Of a DNA stretch of 24,986 nucleotides, positions 1 through 7,016 are shown piece after piece. Under the pieces are notes generated by a model. It saw nothing but the letters and a program-made list of their open reading frames with translations, had not been told where the DNA came from and searched no databases. The stretch covers positions 1-24,986 of the forward strand of contig CAYJFE010000037.1 in assembly GCA_964369165.1 (NCBI GenBank), given 5' to 3'. A program made the translations under genes and the position numbers. Position 1 is the stretch's first letter; each line of letters begins with the position of its first letter. This stretch comes from CAYJAZ01 sp964369165. Its GTDB lineage: Bacteria > Desulfobacterota > Desulfovibrionia > Desulfovibrionales > Desulfovibrionaceae.

Positions 1-253
1 GACGACGAGCATAGAAGTTACCGCTTGTATAGTGACAATCTTTAGGGTGACAGCCAGAAACTAATACACCGTCAGCACCGTCTAATAAAGCTTTCAATAC
101 AAATAATGGATTAACACGACCAGAACAAGGAACACGGATAATGCGCATATCTGTTGGTTGTGAAAAACGTCCTACGCCGGCAGAGTCTGCACCGCCGTAT
201 GAACACCAGTTACATAAAAAGGCGACTATTTTTAATTCTTTATCTACTGACAT
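1..253 (-). CDS. mvhD: MvhD-like hydrogenase/Hdr iron-sulfur subunit (partial, cut by window start)
   Basis: The small [2Fe-2S] protein that delivers electrons to HdrA in HdrABC-MvhD complexes. I translated the minus strand from the ATG at 253-251; 84 residues are visible before the window edge. The cysteines of the family are present: CNWC (C14, C17), C43 in VPCSGRV, C68 in GCHPKDC and C73. The GADGVLVSGCHP and CHYTSGN blocks are typical of MvhD/FrhD-type delta subunits. Its ATG overlaps the end of hdrA by 10 bases, so it is the fourth gene of the hdrCBA-mvhD operon and probably translationally coupled. Only the N-terminal part is seen, so a fusion to another domain further on cannot be excluded. 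The partner donating electrons (hydrogenase, formate dehydrogenase, MetF or other) lies outside the window. Confidence 0.9.
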   Translation of the reverse strand, partial: MSVDKELKIVAFLCNWCSYGGADSAGVGRFSQPTDMRIIRVPCSGRVNPLFVLKALLDGADGVLVSGCHPKDCHYTSGNFYARR

Positions 254-2211
254 AGAGCTTCTACCTCTGCAAGAATTTGGTTATCGGTGAAGTGAGAAAG
301 TTGAACAGCACCGTGTGGGCAAGTTGCATTACAAAGTCCGCAACCTTGGCAGATGGTTTCAATAACTTCTGCTTTTGGCATACCACGGAAATCAATGGCT
401 TTAATCGCTTGGTATGGGCAAACATCTATACATTTACCACAGCCAATACAACGCTTGATATTAACCATCGCAACTTGCGGATCGCCAACAAGTTGTGGTT
501 TTGATAATAAACCAATGGCTTTTGCTGCCGCACCAGAGGCTTGCGCAACTGAAGCTGGAATGTCTTTAGGGCCTTGGCAAACACCGGCTAAGTATACACC
601 TGCTGTATTTGTTTCAACTGGTTTAAGTTTTACGTGGCCTTCAAGATAGAAATTATCAGCATCGTAAGAGATACGGAGCTTTTCTGCTAATCCTTCAGCA
701 TTTTCAGCACCTTGTACACCAACTGCTAAAACAATCAAATCAGCCTCTACTTCCACTTGTTTACCAAGCAAAGTATCTGCGCCACGAACGACATAACGTG
801 TCACGCCATGTTCATCAATGGTTGGCTGAACAGCTGAAACTCTACCTCTCACATATTGCACATCGTATTCTTCCATAGCGCGACGTGTAAATTCATCATA
901 AGCCTTACCGCCAGCACGTATATCCATATAGAAGACATAAGAATTTGAGTCAGGCATATGATCTTTTGTCAAGATAGCTTGTTTTGCTGTATACATACAA
1001 CAGAATGATGAACAAAGTGAGCGGTTTATAGCTCTATCTCTCGAGCCCACACATTTTACAAAGACAACATTCTTTGGCTCCATACCATCAGATGGACGTT
1101 TGATATGTCCGCCTGTAGGGCCAGAAGCTGAAAGAAGTCTTTCGTATTGAATAGATGTGATAACATCAGGAATTTGACCATAACCATATTCAGGAAGCTG
1201 TGTATAATCATACAAGTCAAAGCCAGTAGCAGCAATAATTGCGCCAACTTTTACTTGAATGAGTTCATCTTCCATGTCGAATTTAATAGAATTTGATTTA
1301 CAAATTTTTGCGCAAACTCCACACTTACCTTCTTGTAATTGACGACAAGCAGCTGGATTGATTTTAGCACGTTGTGGAATCGCTTGTGGGAAAGCAATGG
1401 AAATAGCTTTTCTTTTGCCAAGGCCTTCGTTGAAAGCATCAAAATCTTTTGATGGACATTTTGCCACACATTCACCGCAACCTGTGCAAGTTGTCCAATC
1501 AACATAAGTTGTTTTCTTGCGAATAGTTACAGTATAGTTACCCACATAACCTTCGATTTTTTCAATTTCAGAAAAAGCATGAAGATCAATCAATTCATTT
1601 TGCAAAACATCAACCATTTTTGGTGAAAGAACGCAAGATGAACAGTCAATAGTTGGGAAGGTTTTGTCAAGACGAGCCATTTTACCGCCTATAGTAGCAT
1701 CTTTTTCTACTACAACGACTGGAACGTCAGCTTCAGCACAATCTAAAGCAGCTTGAATGCCAGCAATACCCGCGCCAATGACAAGCACTTTTTTGGTAAC
1801 GTCAAATGATTTACTATAAAGAGGGCTATTATTACGCACTTTTTCGCAAGCAATCATAACCAAATCTTTGGCTTTATTAGTGTTTGCGTCCATGTCTTTA
1901 CCGATCCATGAAACGTGCTCACGAATATTTGCCATTTCAAACATATATTTGTTAAGGCCGGCTTTTTCAACTGTACGGCGAAATGTGTTTTCGTGCATAC
2001 GAGGTGAGCAAGAAGCAACAACTACTGCGTCTAATTTATATTCATTGATAGCGTCTAAGATTGATTGTTGACCTGGTTCAGAACAAGTATACATATTGAC
2101 GGATGAATACACAACATCAGGGAAATTAAGGGCGGCTTCTGCAACTTTATCCACATCAACAGTTGAAGCAATGTTTGAACCGCATTTACATACAAATACA
2201 CCTATTTTCAT
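244..2211 (-). CDS. hdrA: HdrA-like flavin/iron-sulfur subunit of heterodisulfide reductase complex
   Basis: 655 residues, the usual length for soluble HdrA. It holds the FAD that can bifurcate or confurcate electrons between MvhD, ferredoxin and the HdrBC thiol site. In order: an N-terminal HdrA domain with CKC (C8, C10); a Rossmann FAD motif GAGIAG (146-151) followed by a glycine-rich GGKMA segment; a ferredoxin-type cluster motif CTGCGECVAKCP (242-253) and a second set of cysteines around 289-304; a CVGSRD segment (387-392) followed by C400, C404 and C405; and two C-terminal [4Fe-4S] motifs, CIGCGKCIDVCP (588-599) and CQGCGLCNATCP (621-632). No in-frame TGA suggests selenocysteine. Its ATG overlaps the hdrB stop as TAATG, and its own stop lies inside mvhD. 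QmoA/B are relatives, but the hdrC-hdrB-hdrA-mvhD order supports true HdrA. The cytoplasmic electron acceptor is unknown. Confidence 0.93.
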   Translation of the reverse strand: MKIGVFVCKCGSNIASTVDVDKVAEAALNFPDVVYSSVNMYTCSEPGQQSILDAINEYKLDAVVVASCSPRMHENTFRRTVEKAGLNKYMFEMANIREHVSWIGKDMDANTNKAKDLVMIACEKVRNNSPLYSKSFDVTKKVLVIGAGIAGIQAALDCAEADVPVVVVEKDATIGGKMARLDKTFPTIDCSSCVLSPKMVDVLQNELIDLHAFSEIEKIEGYVGNYTVTIRKKTTYVDWTTCTGCGECVAKCPSKDFDAFNEGLGKRKAISIAFPQAIPQRAKINPAACRQLQEGKCGVCAKICKSNSIKFDMEDELIQVKVGAIIAATGFDLYDYTQLPEYGYGQIPDVITSIQYERLLSASGPTGGHIKRPSDGMEPKNVVFVKCVGSRDRAINRSLCSSFCCMYTAKQAILTKDHMPDSNSYVFYMDIRAGGKAYDEFTRRAMEEYDVQYVRGRVSAVQPTIDEHGVTRYVVRGADTLLGKQVEVEADLIVLAVGVQGAENAEGLAEKLRISYDADNFYLEGHVKLKPVETNTAGVYLAGVCQGPKDIPASVAQASGAAAKAIGLLSKPQLVGDPQVAMVNIKRCIGCGKCIDVCPYQAIKAIDFRGMPKAEVIETICQGCGLCNATCPHGAVQLSHFTDNQILAEVEALCQ

Positions 2212-3107
2212 TATGCTGCTCCTCCATTTGAATTGTCAGTAGCTTTACCGATTTTTGAAAGCGCAGAAGATGAATCAACAATAAGTTTATCAAGCATAAG
2301 GCTCTCAGCAGGAAGATTGAAAGCTAAGCCCATAAGCTGAGTAAAATAAAGGATAGGAAGATTGTAAGTGTCTTTATTTGTATTTTCTGCTTGGCCTTGA
2401 CGTAAATCAAGGTTCATTTGGCAAAGTGGACAAGCTACAACAACTATATCCACTTGAAATTCTTTTGCTCTTTCTAATATTCTACCCACAAGATTTGATG
2501 TCATCTTTCTTTGTGGAATACCTTGAGCCGCGCCACAACATTCAGTTTTTAAAGGAAAATTGACAACTTCCGCGCCTAAAGCTTTAAGGATATTATCCAT
2601 GCTCATAGGCACTTCTTCATTATCAAATTGCATAATCTTTTTAGGACGGGTGAGAAGACAGCCATAATAACAAGCAACTTTGAGGCCTGTAAGTGGCTTT
2701 GTGACTTTATCCTTGATTTTTTCAAGCCCTACTTCTTCTGTAATATATTGTAAAACTGAATAAGATTCAGGCAAGAAGTCAGTCGGGGTATCGAGTAATT
2801 TATCAATTTCAGCTTTAAATTCAGGATCTTCCATGCGATGCTTTGCAGTTTTCAAGTTTGCTAAGCAGGAAGGGCAAGAAGTGAGCACTTTTTCTGCTTT
2901 CATATCAGCAGCTAAGCGTAAGTTTCTTGCGGATAAAGCGCCTGATAATTCGTGTGACATTGTGTGTGCAGGAGTTGAGCCACAGCAAGAAAAATCGTCA
3001 ATATCTTGAACTTGAAGACCCAAATGCTTTAAAATAGCTTGGGTTGAAACTTCATAATCCTTGCTTGTGCCAAGTGCTGAACAACCGGGATAATAAGCAA
3101 TTGCCAT
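2211..3107 (-). CDS. hdrB: HdrB-like subunit, CCG-domain heterodisulfide reductase catalytic subunit
   Basis: 298 residues, normal for HdrB. This subunit carries the non-cubane [4Fe-4S] clusters that cleave a disulfide substrate in methanogens; the substrate in sulfate reducers is not established. Two cysteine-rich CCG domains are visible. The first has C9, then C41-C42-G and C78-P-S-C81; the second has C146, C150, then C190-C191-G and C226-P-L-C229. Both have the CCG then about 35 residues then CxxC spacing of the family. It starts on the ATG that overlaps the hdrC stop (TAATG) and ends the same way on hdrA, so stoichiometric, coupled translation is likely. A membrane HdrD or GlpC-type fusion is excluded because HdrC is a separate gene. 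Confidence 0.93.
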   Translation of the reverse strand: MAIAYYPGCSALGTSKDYEVSTQAILKHLGLQVQDIDDFSCCGSTPAHTMSHELSGALSARNLRLAADMKAEKVLTSCPSCLANLKTAKHRMEDPEFKAEIDKLLDTPTDFLPESYSVLQYITEEVGLEKIKDKVTKPLTGLKVACYYGCLLTRPKKIMQFDNEEVPMSMDNILKALGAEVVNFPLKTECCGAAQGIPQRKMTSNLVGRILERAKEFQVDIVVVACPLCQMNLDLRQGQAENTNKDTYNLPILYFTQLMGLAFNLPAESLMLDKLIVDSSSALSKIGKATDNSNGGAA

Positions 3108-3688
3108 TAGTTATGCCCCCCTTTGGCTTCTTTTTCAGCCTCTAATTGGGCGTGTCTTTCAAAAATTCTGCCTATTTCGTCTTTACCTTTAATAAGGTGT
3201 GGGAAGAAAGGTAATTTATTTCTTTTTAATGCTGGTAATGCAATATCAAGATCTGTGTAAAAGCGGCCTGTTCTCATCATAAAGTCAGCCATAGTGCCCA
3301 TCTCATAGGAGCGGCCAGTATAGCGAACTGTGTCAAGGAAGGCTTTCCAAAACATTTCAACAGGTCTGTGATTGACATAACCTTCTCTTCTTGCTTTATG
3401 GCGTAAAAGGTCCATAACTTTAGCTACATCTATATTATTTGGGCAACGTGCTGTGCAAGTTGAGCAAGAAAGGCAGAGCCATAGTGATTTTGCGGTAAGA
3501 GTTTCTTCTCTAAAACCAAGTTGGGCTGAGCGCATTACTTGGCTGACTTGCTTGTCATATAAAAATGAAGCAGGACAACCAGCTGTGCATTTTCCGCATT
3601 GATAGCAGAGAGAAAGCTTTTCGCCACTTTCTTGTTCCACCTCTTTCAAAAAGGTAAGATCTCTTTTATTCAGTTGTAAAGTTTCCAT
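3107..3688 (-). CDS. hdrC: HdrC-like iron-sulfur subunit
   Basis: 193 residues. It relays electrons from HdrA to HdrB through two [4Fe-4S] clusters. The motifs are CYQCGKCTAGCP (C28, C31, C34, C38) and CLSCSTCTARCP (C72, C75, C78, C82). Both are complete and flanked by the usual short helices. No membrane segment is seen, so this is the soluble type. It is the first gene of the minus-strand operon. Upstream on the transcribed strand, AGGA lies about six bases before the ATG. The promoter should lie in 3689-3936, where several TATAAT-like hexamers on this strand (for example plus positions 3745-3750 and 3767-3772) lack a convincing -35 partner. Confidence 0.92.
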   Translation of the reverse strand: METLQLNKRDLTFLKEVEQESGEKLSLCYQCGKCTAGCPASFLYDKQVSQVMRSAQLGFREETLTAKSLWLCLSCSTCTARCPNNIDVAKVMDLLRHKARREGYVNHRPVEMFWKAFLDTVRYTGRSYEMGTMADFMMRTGRFYTDLDIALPALKRNKLPFFPHLIKGKDEIGRIFERHAQLEAEKEAKGGHN

Positions 3689-3936
3689 ACATAATCCTAT
3701 TTTTTATAGTATTAAAAACATAAGCTCTTTACATTTAATATAAAATTATATTTTGGTCAATAAAAAATTATATTTCACAAGGTTAGCTACAACTAACCAT
3801 TCTGAGAATTCTCATCAATCCTCCAGTAACATATTATTTTTTCATGCAAAAGCAATATTTAATTAAACACTTGTCAAAGTGAATTTCTTACTATATCTTC
3901 CAAGGATAAACTTTACCTTTAATAGAAAGGAATAAA
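3689..3936. promoter_or_regulatory. Divergent hdr / prmA intergenic region with two inverted repeats
   Basis: 248 bases separating two divergent operons. It holds an inverted repeat GGTTAG-N6-CTAACC (3781-3798), a perfect 12-bp palindrome TGAGAATTCTCA (3803-3814), and a smaller repeat CACTT-GTCA-AAGTG (3868-3881). The last overlaps a possible prmA promoter, TTGTCA (3871-3876), 17 bases, TATCTT (3894-3899). On the hdr side the DNA is very AT-rich. These are candidate operators; no regulator is identified. The symmetry is read directly from the sequence and the function is inference. Confidence 0.45.
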
Positions 3937-4836
3937 ATGATGTCATCAATACTTTATAGGCTTGATATTCACCTAAACGAAAAAGATTGCGAATTAGCAG
4001 AAGCTCTTTTATTTGAATATATTCAATACGGCTGGGAAGAAGAAAATCTTTCTAACAATCGCGTACTTATCCGCTTACACTGTGAATTTAAAAATACAAT
4101 TGAAGAAATAAAAGAATGTTTAAAAAATTCATTTCAAAATATTGAATTTTTTGAAGAAGAAATTGAAAACCAAGATTGGACAGAAGCTTGGAAGCAATAT
4201 TTTACTCCTGTTGAAGCAGGGAAATTTATTGTCTTGCCTTCATGGGAGAAGGACAAAGAAACAAAATTTATCCCAATTTATATAGAACCAAAATCAGCCT
4301 TTGGAACAGGACACCACGCAACTACAGCCCTTTGTTTGCACGCAATAAGCCAATTAGCAGAAGAAAATAAAATCCAGTCAGACATGAATTTTTTAGATTT
4401 AGGTTGTGGCACAGCCATTTTAGGTCTTGCTTGTCACAAGCTTGGTCTTACAGGGCTTTGCACAGATATTGATCCTATTGCTATAGCGAATTCAGATGAA
4501 AACCTTATATTAAATGACGTAAAAAGTGGCATTGAGCTTGAAGTTGGCAGTATTGAAGTTGTAAAAGATAGCTATGATATTGTAATTGCAAATATTTTAG
4601 CTGGCCCACTTAAAGTTATGGCTGAAGAAATCATCTCTAAAATTAAAACTAATGGACTCTTAGTTTTATCTGGCATATTATCATCACAAGCAGACGATGT
4701 TATTGCTTGCTATAGCAAATTAGGCGCGCCAAAAGTTTTGCAAGCGCAAGATATTCCCCACCTCTGCCCTGAAAATATTGCTACAAACGAAATTAAGCCT
4801 GCCGAAACTTGGGTTGCTTTAATATTTGAAAAATAA
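3937..4836 (+). CDS. prmA: Ribosomal protein L11 methyltransferase PrmA
   Basis: Class I SAM-dependent methyltransferase that trimethylates ribosomal protein L11. It has 299 residues, close to the usual length. The N-terminal substrate-recognition domain spans about 1-115. The PrmA signature AFGTGHHATT is at 121-130, SAM motif I LDLGCGTAILG at 153-163, the acidic ribose-binding DIDP at 177-180, and NILAGPL at 219-225 in the motif IV position. The start has two adjacent ATGs (3937 and 3940). AAAGGA at 3926-3931 is five bases from the first and eight from the second, so either works. It leads a plus-strand set with rlpA (20-base gap) and tsaB. Confidence 0.92.
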   Translation: MMSSILYRLDIHLNEKDCELAEALLFEYIQYGWEEENLSNNRVLIRLHCEFKNTIEEIKECLKNSFQNIEFFEEEIENQDWTEAWKQYFTPVEAGKFIVLPSWEKDKETKFIPIYIEPKSAFGTGHHATTALCLHAISQLAEENKIQSDMNFLDLGCGTAILGLACHKLGLTGLCTDIDPIAIANSDENLILNDVKSGIELEVGSIEVVKDSYDIVIANILAGPLKVMAEEIISKIKTNGLLVLSGILSSQADDVIACYSKLGAPKVLQAQDIPHLCPENIATNEIKPAETWVALIFEK

Positions 4837-4856
4837 GTTTAATGAATTAGGTTTTT

Positions 4857-5525
4857 ATGAAAAAGTTTTTTTATCTCTTCTTTACTGTATGTATTTTACT
4901 GCTCACCACTAGTCAACTCAAGGCGCAAGAAATTGATTTTGCACAAAATATTTATAAAGATTCCTTCAATCAAAAAGGTGAAGCTTCATGGTATGGCCCA
5001 GGTTTTCACGGAAGATTGACTGCAAATGGACAAAGATATAATCAATTTGGGTTGACTGCGGCACATAAGTCTCTAAAATTTATGCAAGTTTTACACATTA
5101 CAAATTTAGCAAATGACAAATCAGTTCTTGTACAAGTAAACGATAGAGGGCCATATATAGGCGCAAGAATTATTGATCTTTCTGAAGCAGCCATGATCAG
5201 ACTTGATGGCATGAAAAAAGGAGTTATTGATATTCATGCTGTTTCTGTAAGCGATACAAAAGGTGTTCCACTTGATGAAAATCTTGCTTTTTTTGTGGAA
5301 TGTGTAAAAACTCAAAACCTTGAACAAGCTCAAGAGGCTATCGATAGACTGCATAAAGTTGGAAATTTTGAAAATCATATATTCCCTATGGATGATGGTT
5401 ATACTATAGGGCTTGGTCCTTTCCCTGATTTCCAAACTGCTCAAGATAAAATTATTGATTTAATTACAATTTTCCCCCTAGTTACTATTAAACTCTATGA
5501 TAAAAATTTAACATATATACAATAG
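4857..5525 (+). CDS. rlpA: RlpA-family septal-ring lytic transglycosylase, exported
   Basis: 222 residues. It has an N-terminal signal peptide (KK followed by a hydrophobic core at 4-18, likely cleavage after A23). There is no lipobox cysteine, so it should be periplasmic rather than a lipoprotein. The double-psi beta-barrel domain runs from GEASWYGPGFHG (41-52) to about 132. It contains the family blocks LTAAHKSL and VNDRGPY; H70 and D96 match the residues needed for transglycosylase activity in characterised RlpA. Residues about 143-220 look like a SPOR-type peptidoglycan-binding domain, with a YTIGLGPFPD segment. RlpA proteins act on glycan strands stripped of peptides at the septum. The start has AGG six bases upstream. 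The stop TAG abuts the tsaB ATG directly. Confidence 0.87.
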   Translation: MKKFFYLFFTVCILLLTTSQLKAQEIDFAQNIYKDSFNQKGEASWYGPGFHGRLTANGQRYNQFGLTAAHKSLKFMQVLHITNLANDKSVLVQVNDRGPYIGARIIDLSEAAMIRLDGMKKGVIDIHAVSVSDTKGVPLDENLAFFVECVKTQNLEQAQEAIDRLHKVGNFENHIFPMDDGYTIGLGPFPDFQTAQDKIIDLITIFPLVTIKLYDKNLTYIQ

Positions 5526-6323
5526 ATGATGCAAACAGATACAATTCTTATACTCAATGCCTCAGAAGGGATTTTACAAATAGTTGTTGGCACAAGCGAC
5601 AACAAATTACTTGCGCATGAAGAGTGGGATTGCCCAAATAATGGCACGGAAAAGCTTACTCCCTACATCAAAGAACTTTTTAGCAAATTAAATCTACCAC
5701 TTGTTTCAATTAGAAAGATTGCTTGCATTGTTGGCGCAGGCTCATTTACAGGTATTAGACTCTGTATGATGACAGCAGAAGCCTTAGCAAGAGCTTTGTC
5801 AAATAATGATAGAAAAATTGAACTTGTCGGGATTGATTACCTATACGCACTTGCTCATAATGCACCTATGAATGAAAATGCACGCATTCGAGTTATTACG
5901 CACGCAAAGAAAAATCTAGTGCATTCCGCTGATTTTACAGCTGAAAATTCAATACCTACACAAGTAGACGACACAAGACTTATAAGCCCAAATGAAGCTT
6001 TGGAAGAATTGTGCTCTTGTGAAAAAGCCTACGCGAACAATTATCTGCTTGGTAGTGGTGTGAATAAAATAAGTCAAGAATTGAGAGATTTGTCAACTAA
6101 GACTATGCATGAAAAATCAATTATACTTCTGAACACATATAATAATTTTCTTAATGCTCATGCCTTGCTCAAGTTAGCTAATGAAAAAGAGCAGGCAGAA
6201 AATACTATAGATGCATTCTATGTCCGCTCTTGCGATGCTGTGGATAACCTTGAGCATATATCCAATAAATTAGGAAACAATGCCCAAGAAGCCTTAAAGC
6301 TTTACAAGAAGATTATAAATTAA
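5526..6323 (+). CDS. tsaB: TsaB-like tRNA t6A37 threonylcarbamoyltransferase complex subunit
   Basis: 265 residues. TsaB is the scaffold partner of TsaD in making N6-threonylcarbamoyladenosine at position 37 of ANN-decoding tRNAs. The ASKHA-fold N-terminus is present, with the hallmark GAGSFTGIRL (72-81; usually GPGSFTGLR). The C-terminal IDAFYVRSCDA (about 229-239) matches the P-x-Y-x-R-x-x-D-A block of the family. The N-terminal DTSG-like strand is altered to ILNASEG. Overall divergence is high, so this is a fast-evolving copy. There are two adjacent ATGs (5526, 5529), no clear ribosome binding site, and zero spacing from rlpA. Translation is probably coupled to rlpA. Confidence 0.82.
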   Translation: MMQTDTILILNASEGILQIVVGTSDNKLLAHEEWDCPNNGTEKLTPYIKELFSKLNLPLVSIRKIACIVGAGSFTGIRLCMMTAEALARALSNNDRKIELVGIDYLYALAHNAPMNENARIRVITHAKKNLVHSADFTAENSIPTQVDDTRLISPNEALEELCSCEKAYANNYLLGSGVNKISQELRDLSTKTMHEKSIILLNTYNNFLNAHALLKLANEKEQAENTIDAFYVRSCDAVDNLEHISNKLGNNAQEALKLYKKIIN

Positions 6324-6335
6324 TTATCTTGTAAA
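6301..6335. terminator. Weak hairpin between convergent tsaB and hemerythrin genes
   Basis: Perfect 9-bp arms TTTACAAGA (6301-6309) and TCTTGTAAA (6327-6335), with a further inner ATTA/TAAT pairing. It overlaps the tsaB stop codon. The arms are AT-rich and no clear T-run follows on either strand, so termination is possible but unproven. Confidence 0.3.
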
Positions 6336-6354
6336 ATCAGACAGTAAACTATTA

Positions 6355-6750
6355 TTATTTCTTGAGATAGTCCGCTAATCTTTTATCAAATGTTTTGATG
6401 TGTGAAACTAAATCACCCATGGCTTTAATTAAGTCAAGGACAATCAGATTTGTTGGCCCTTCTACCTTGATTTTATCAGATAGCTTGTCTAAAACATCTA
6501 AATAATTTTTATGCCAAATTTTATGATTAGGCATTTCAGGAAAATTATTTTTCTCTTGTAATTCTTCTTCGTGTTTGAAGTGTTTTTTGGTGTAATCAAC
6601 AAGAAAAGTTGTTGCCTTCACAACTGATTCTTGTCCTTGACCAGCTGTAATTTTAGACATTAAATCATCAACAGCCTCTAACAAAGATTTGTGTTCAGCG
6701 TCAATAATTGTATTGCCTGTGGCTAATTCTGGTGTAAACTGATAACGCAT
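6355..6750 (-). CDS. Bacteriohemerythrin, single-domain O2-binding protein
   Basis: 131 residues, one hemerythrin domain. All seven di-iron ligands are readable: H20, H57 with E61 (HFKHE), H76 with H80 (HKIWH), and H117 with D122 (HIKTFD). Soluble hemerythrins of this kind bind or carry O2 in microaerobic or aerotolerant anaerobes, where they may buffer or deliver oxygen. The start is well supported by AAGGAG six bases before the ATG on the minus strand (plus 6757-6762). It stands alone: convergent with tsaB and divergent from the sensor gene at 7017. TTGACA on the minus strand (plus 6829-6834) is a possible -35, but no good -10 lies at the right distance. Confidence 0.92.
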   Translation of the reverse strand: MRYQFTPELATGNTIIDAEHKSLLEAVDDLMSKITAGQGQESVVKATTFLVDYTKKHFKHEEELQEKNNFPEMPNHKIWHKNYLDVLDKLSDKIKVEGPTNLIVLDLIKAMGDLVSHIKTFDKRLADYLKK

Positions 6751-6930
6751 AAAAAACTCCTTTTAAATATAAATAATAGAAAAGCAGTAAACATTTTATA
6801 TACTTCACTTTACTCAAATCCTTTATTTTGTCAATCAAATTTCTTTTTAAGGATTTTTAAATAGTAATCTATCTCACTAATTTTACATATAAATTGCATT
6901 CAAATTAAATTTAATTCCTTCTCTAATTTC

Positions 6931-6959
6931 TTGACCTTAATTAGCTTTTAAGCTATCAC
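6931..6959 (+). promoter_or_regulatory. Putative sigma-70 promoter of the sensor/sirtuin genes, with palindrome in the spacer
   Basis: TTGACC (6931-6936), 17 bases, TATCAC (6954-6959). TAGCTT-TT-AAGCTA (6942-6955), a 6-bp inverted repeat, sits between the two hexamers and would be well placed for a repressor. The match is read by eye. Confidence 0.45.
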
Positions 6960-7016
6960 TTTAAAGAAATTGTTATGAACTTCAAATTTGAGATAATATC
7001 GTTTATGAGGCACTTT

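Noticed and set aside
3753..3780. Rex-type operator (TTGTGAA-N4-TTCACAA) before hdrC
   Set aside because: Only one half, TTTCACAA on the plus strand, is present; the partner half does not occur at the right spacing.
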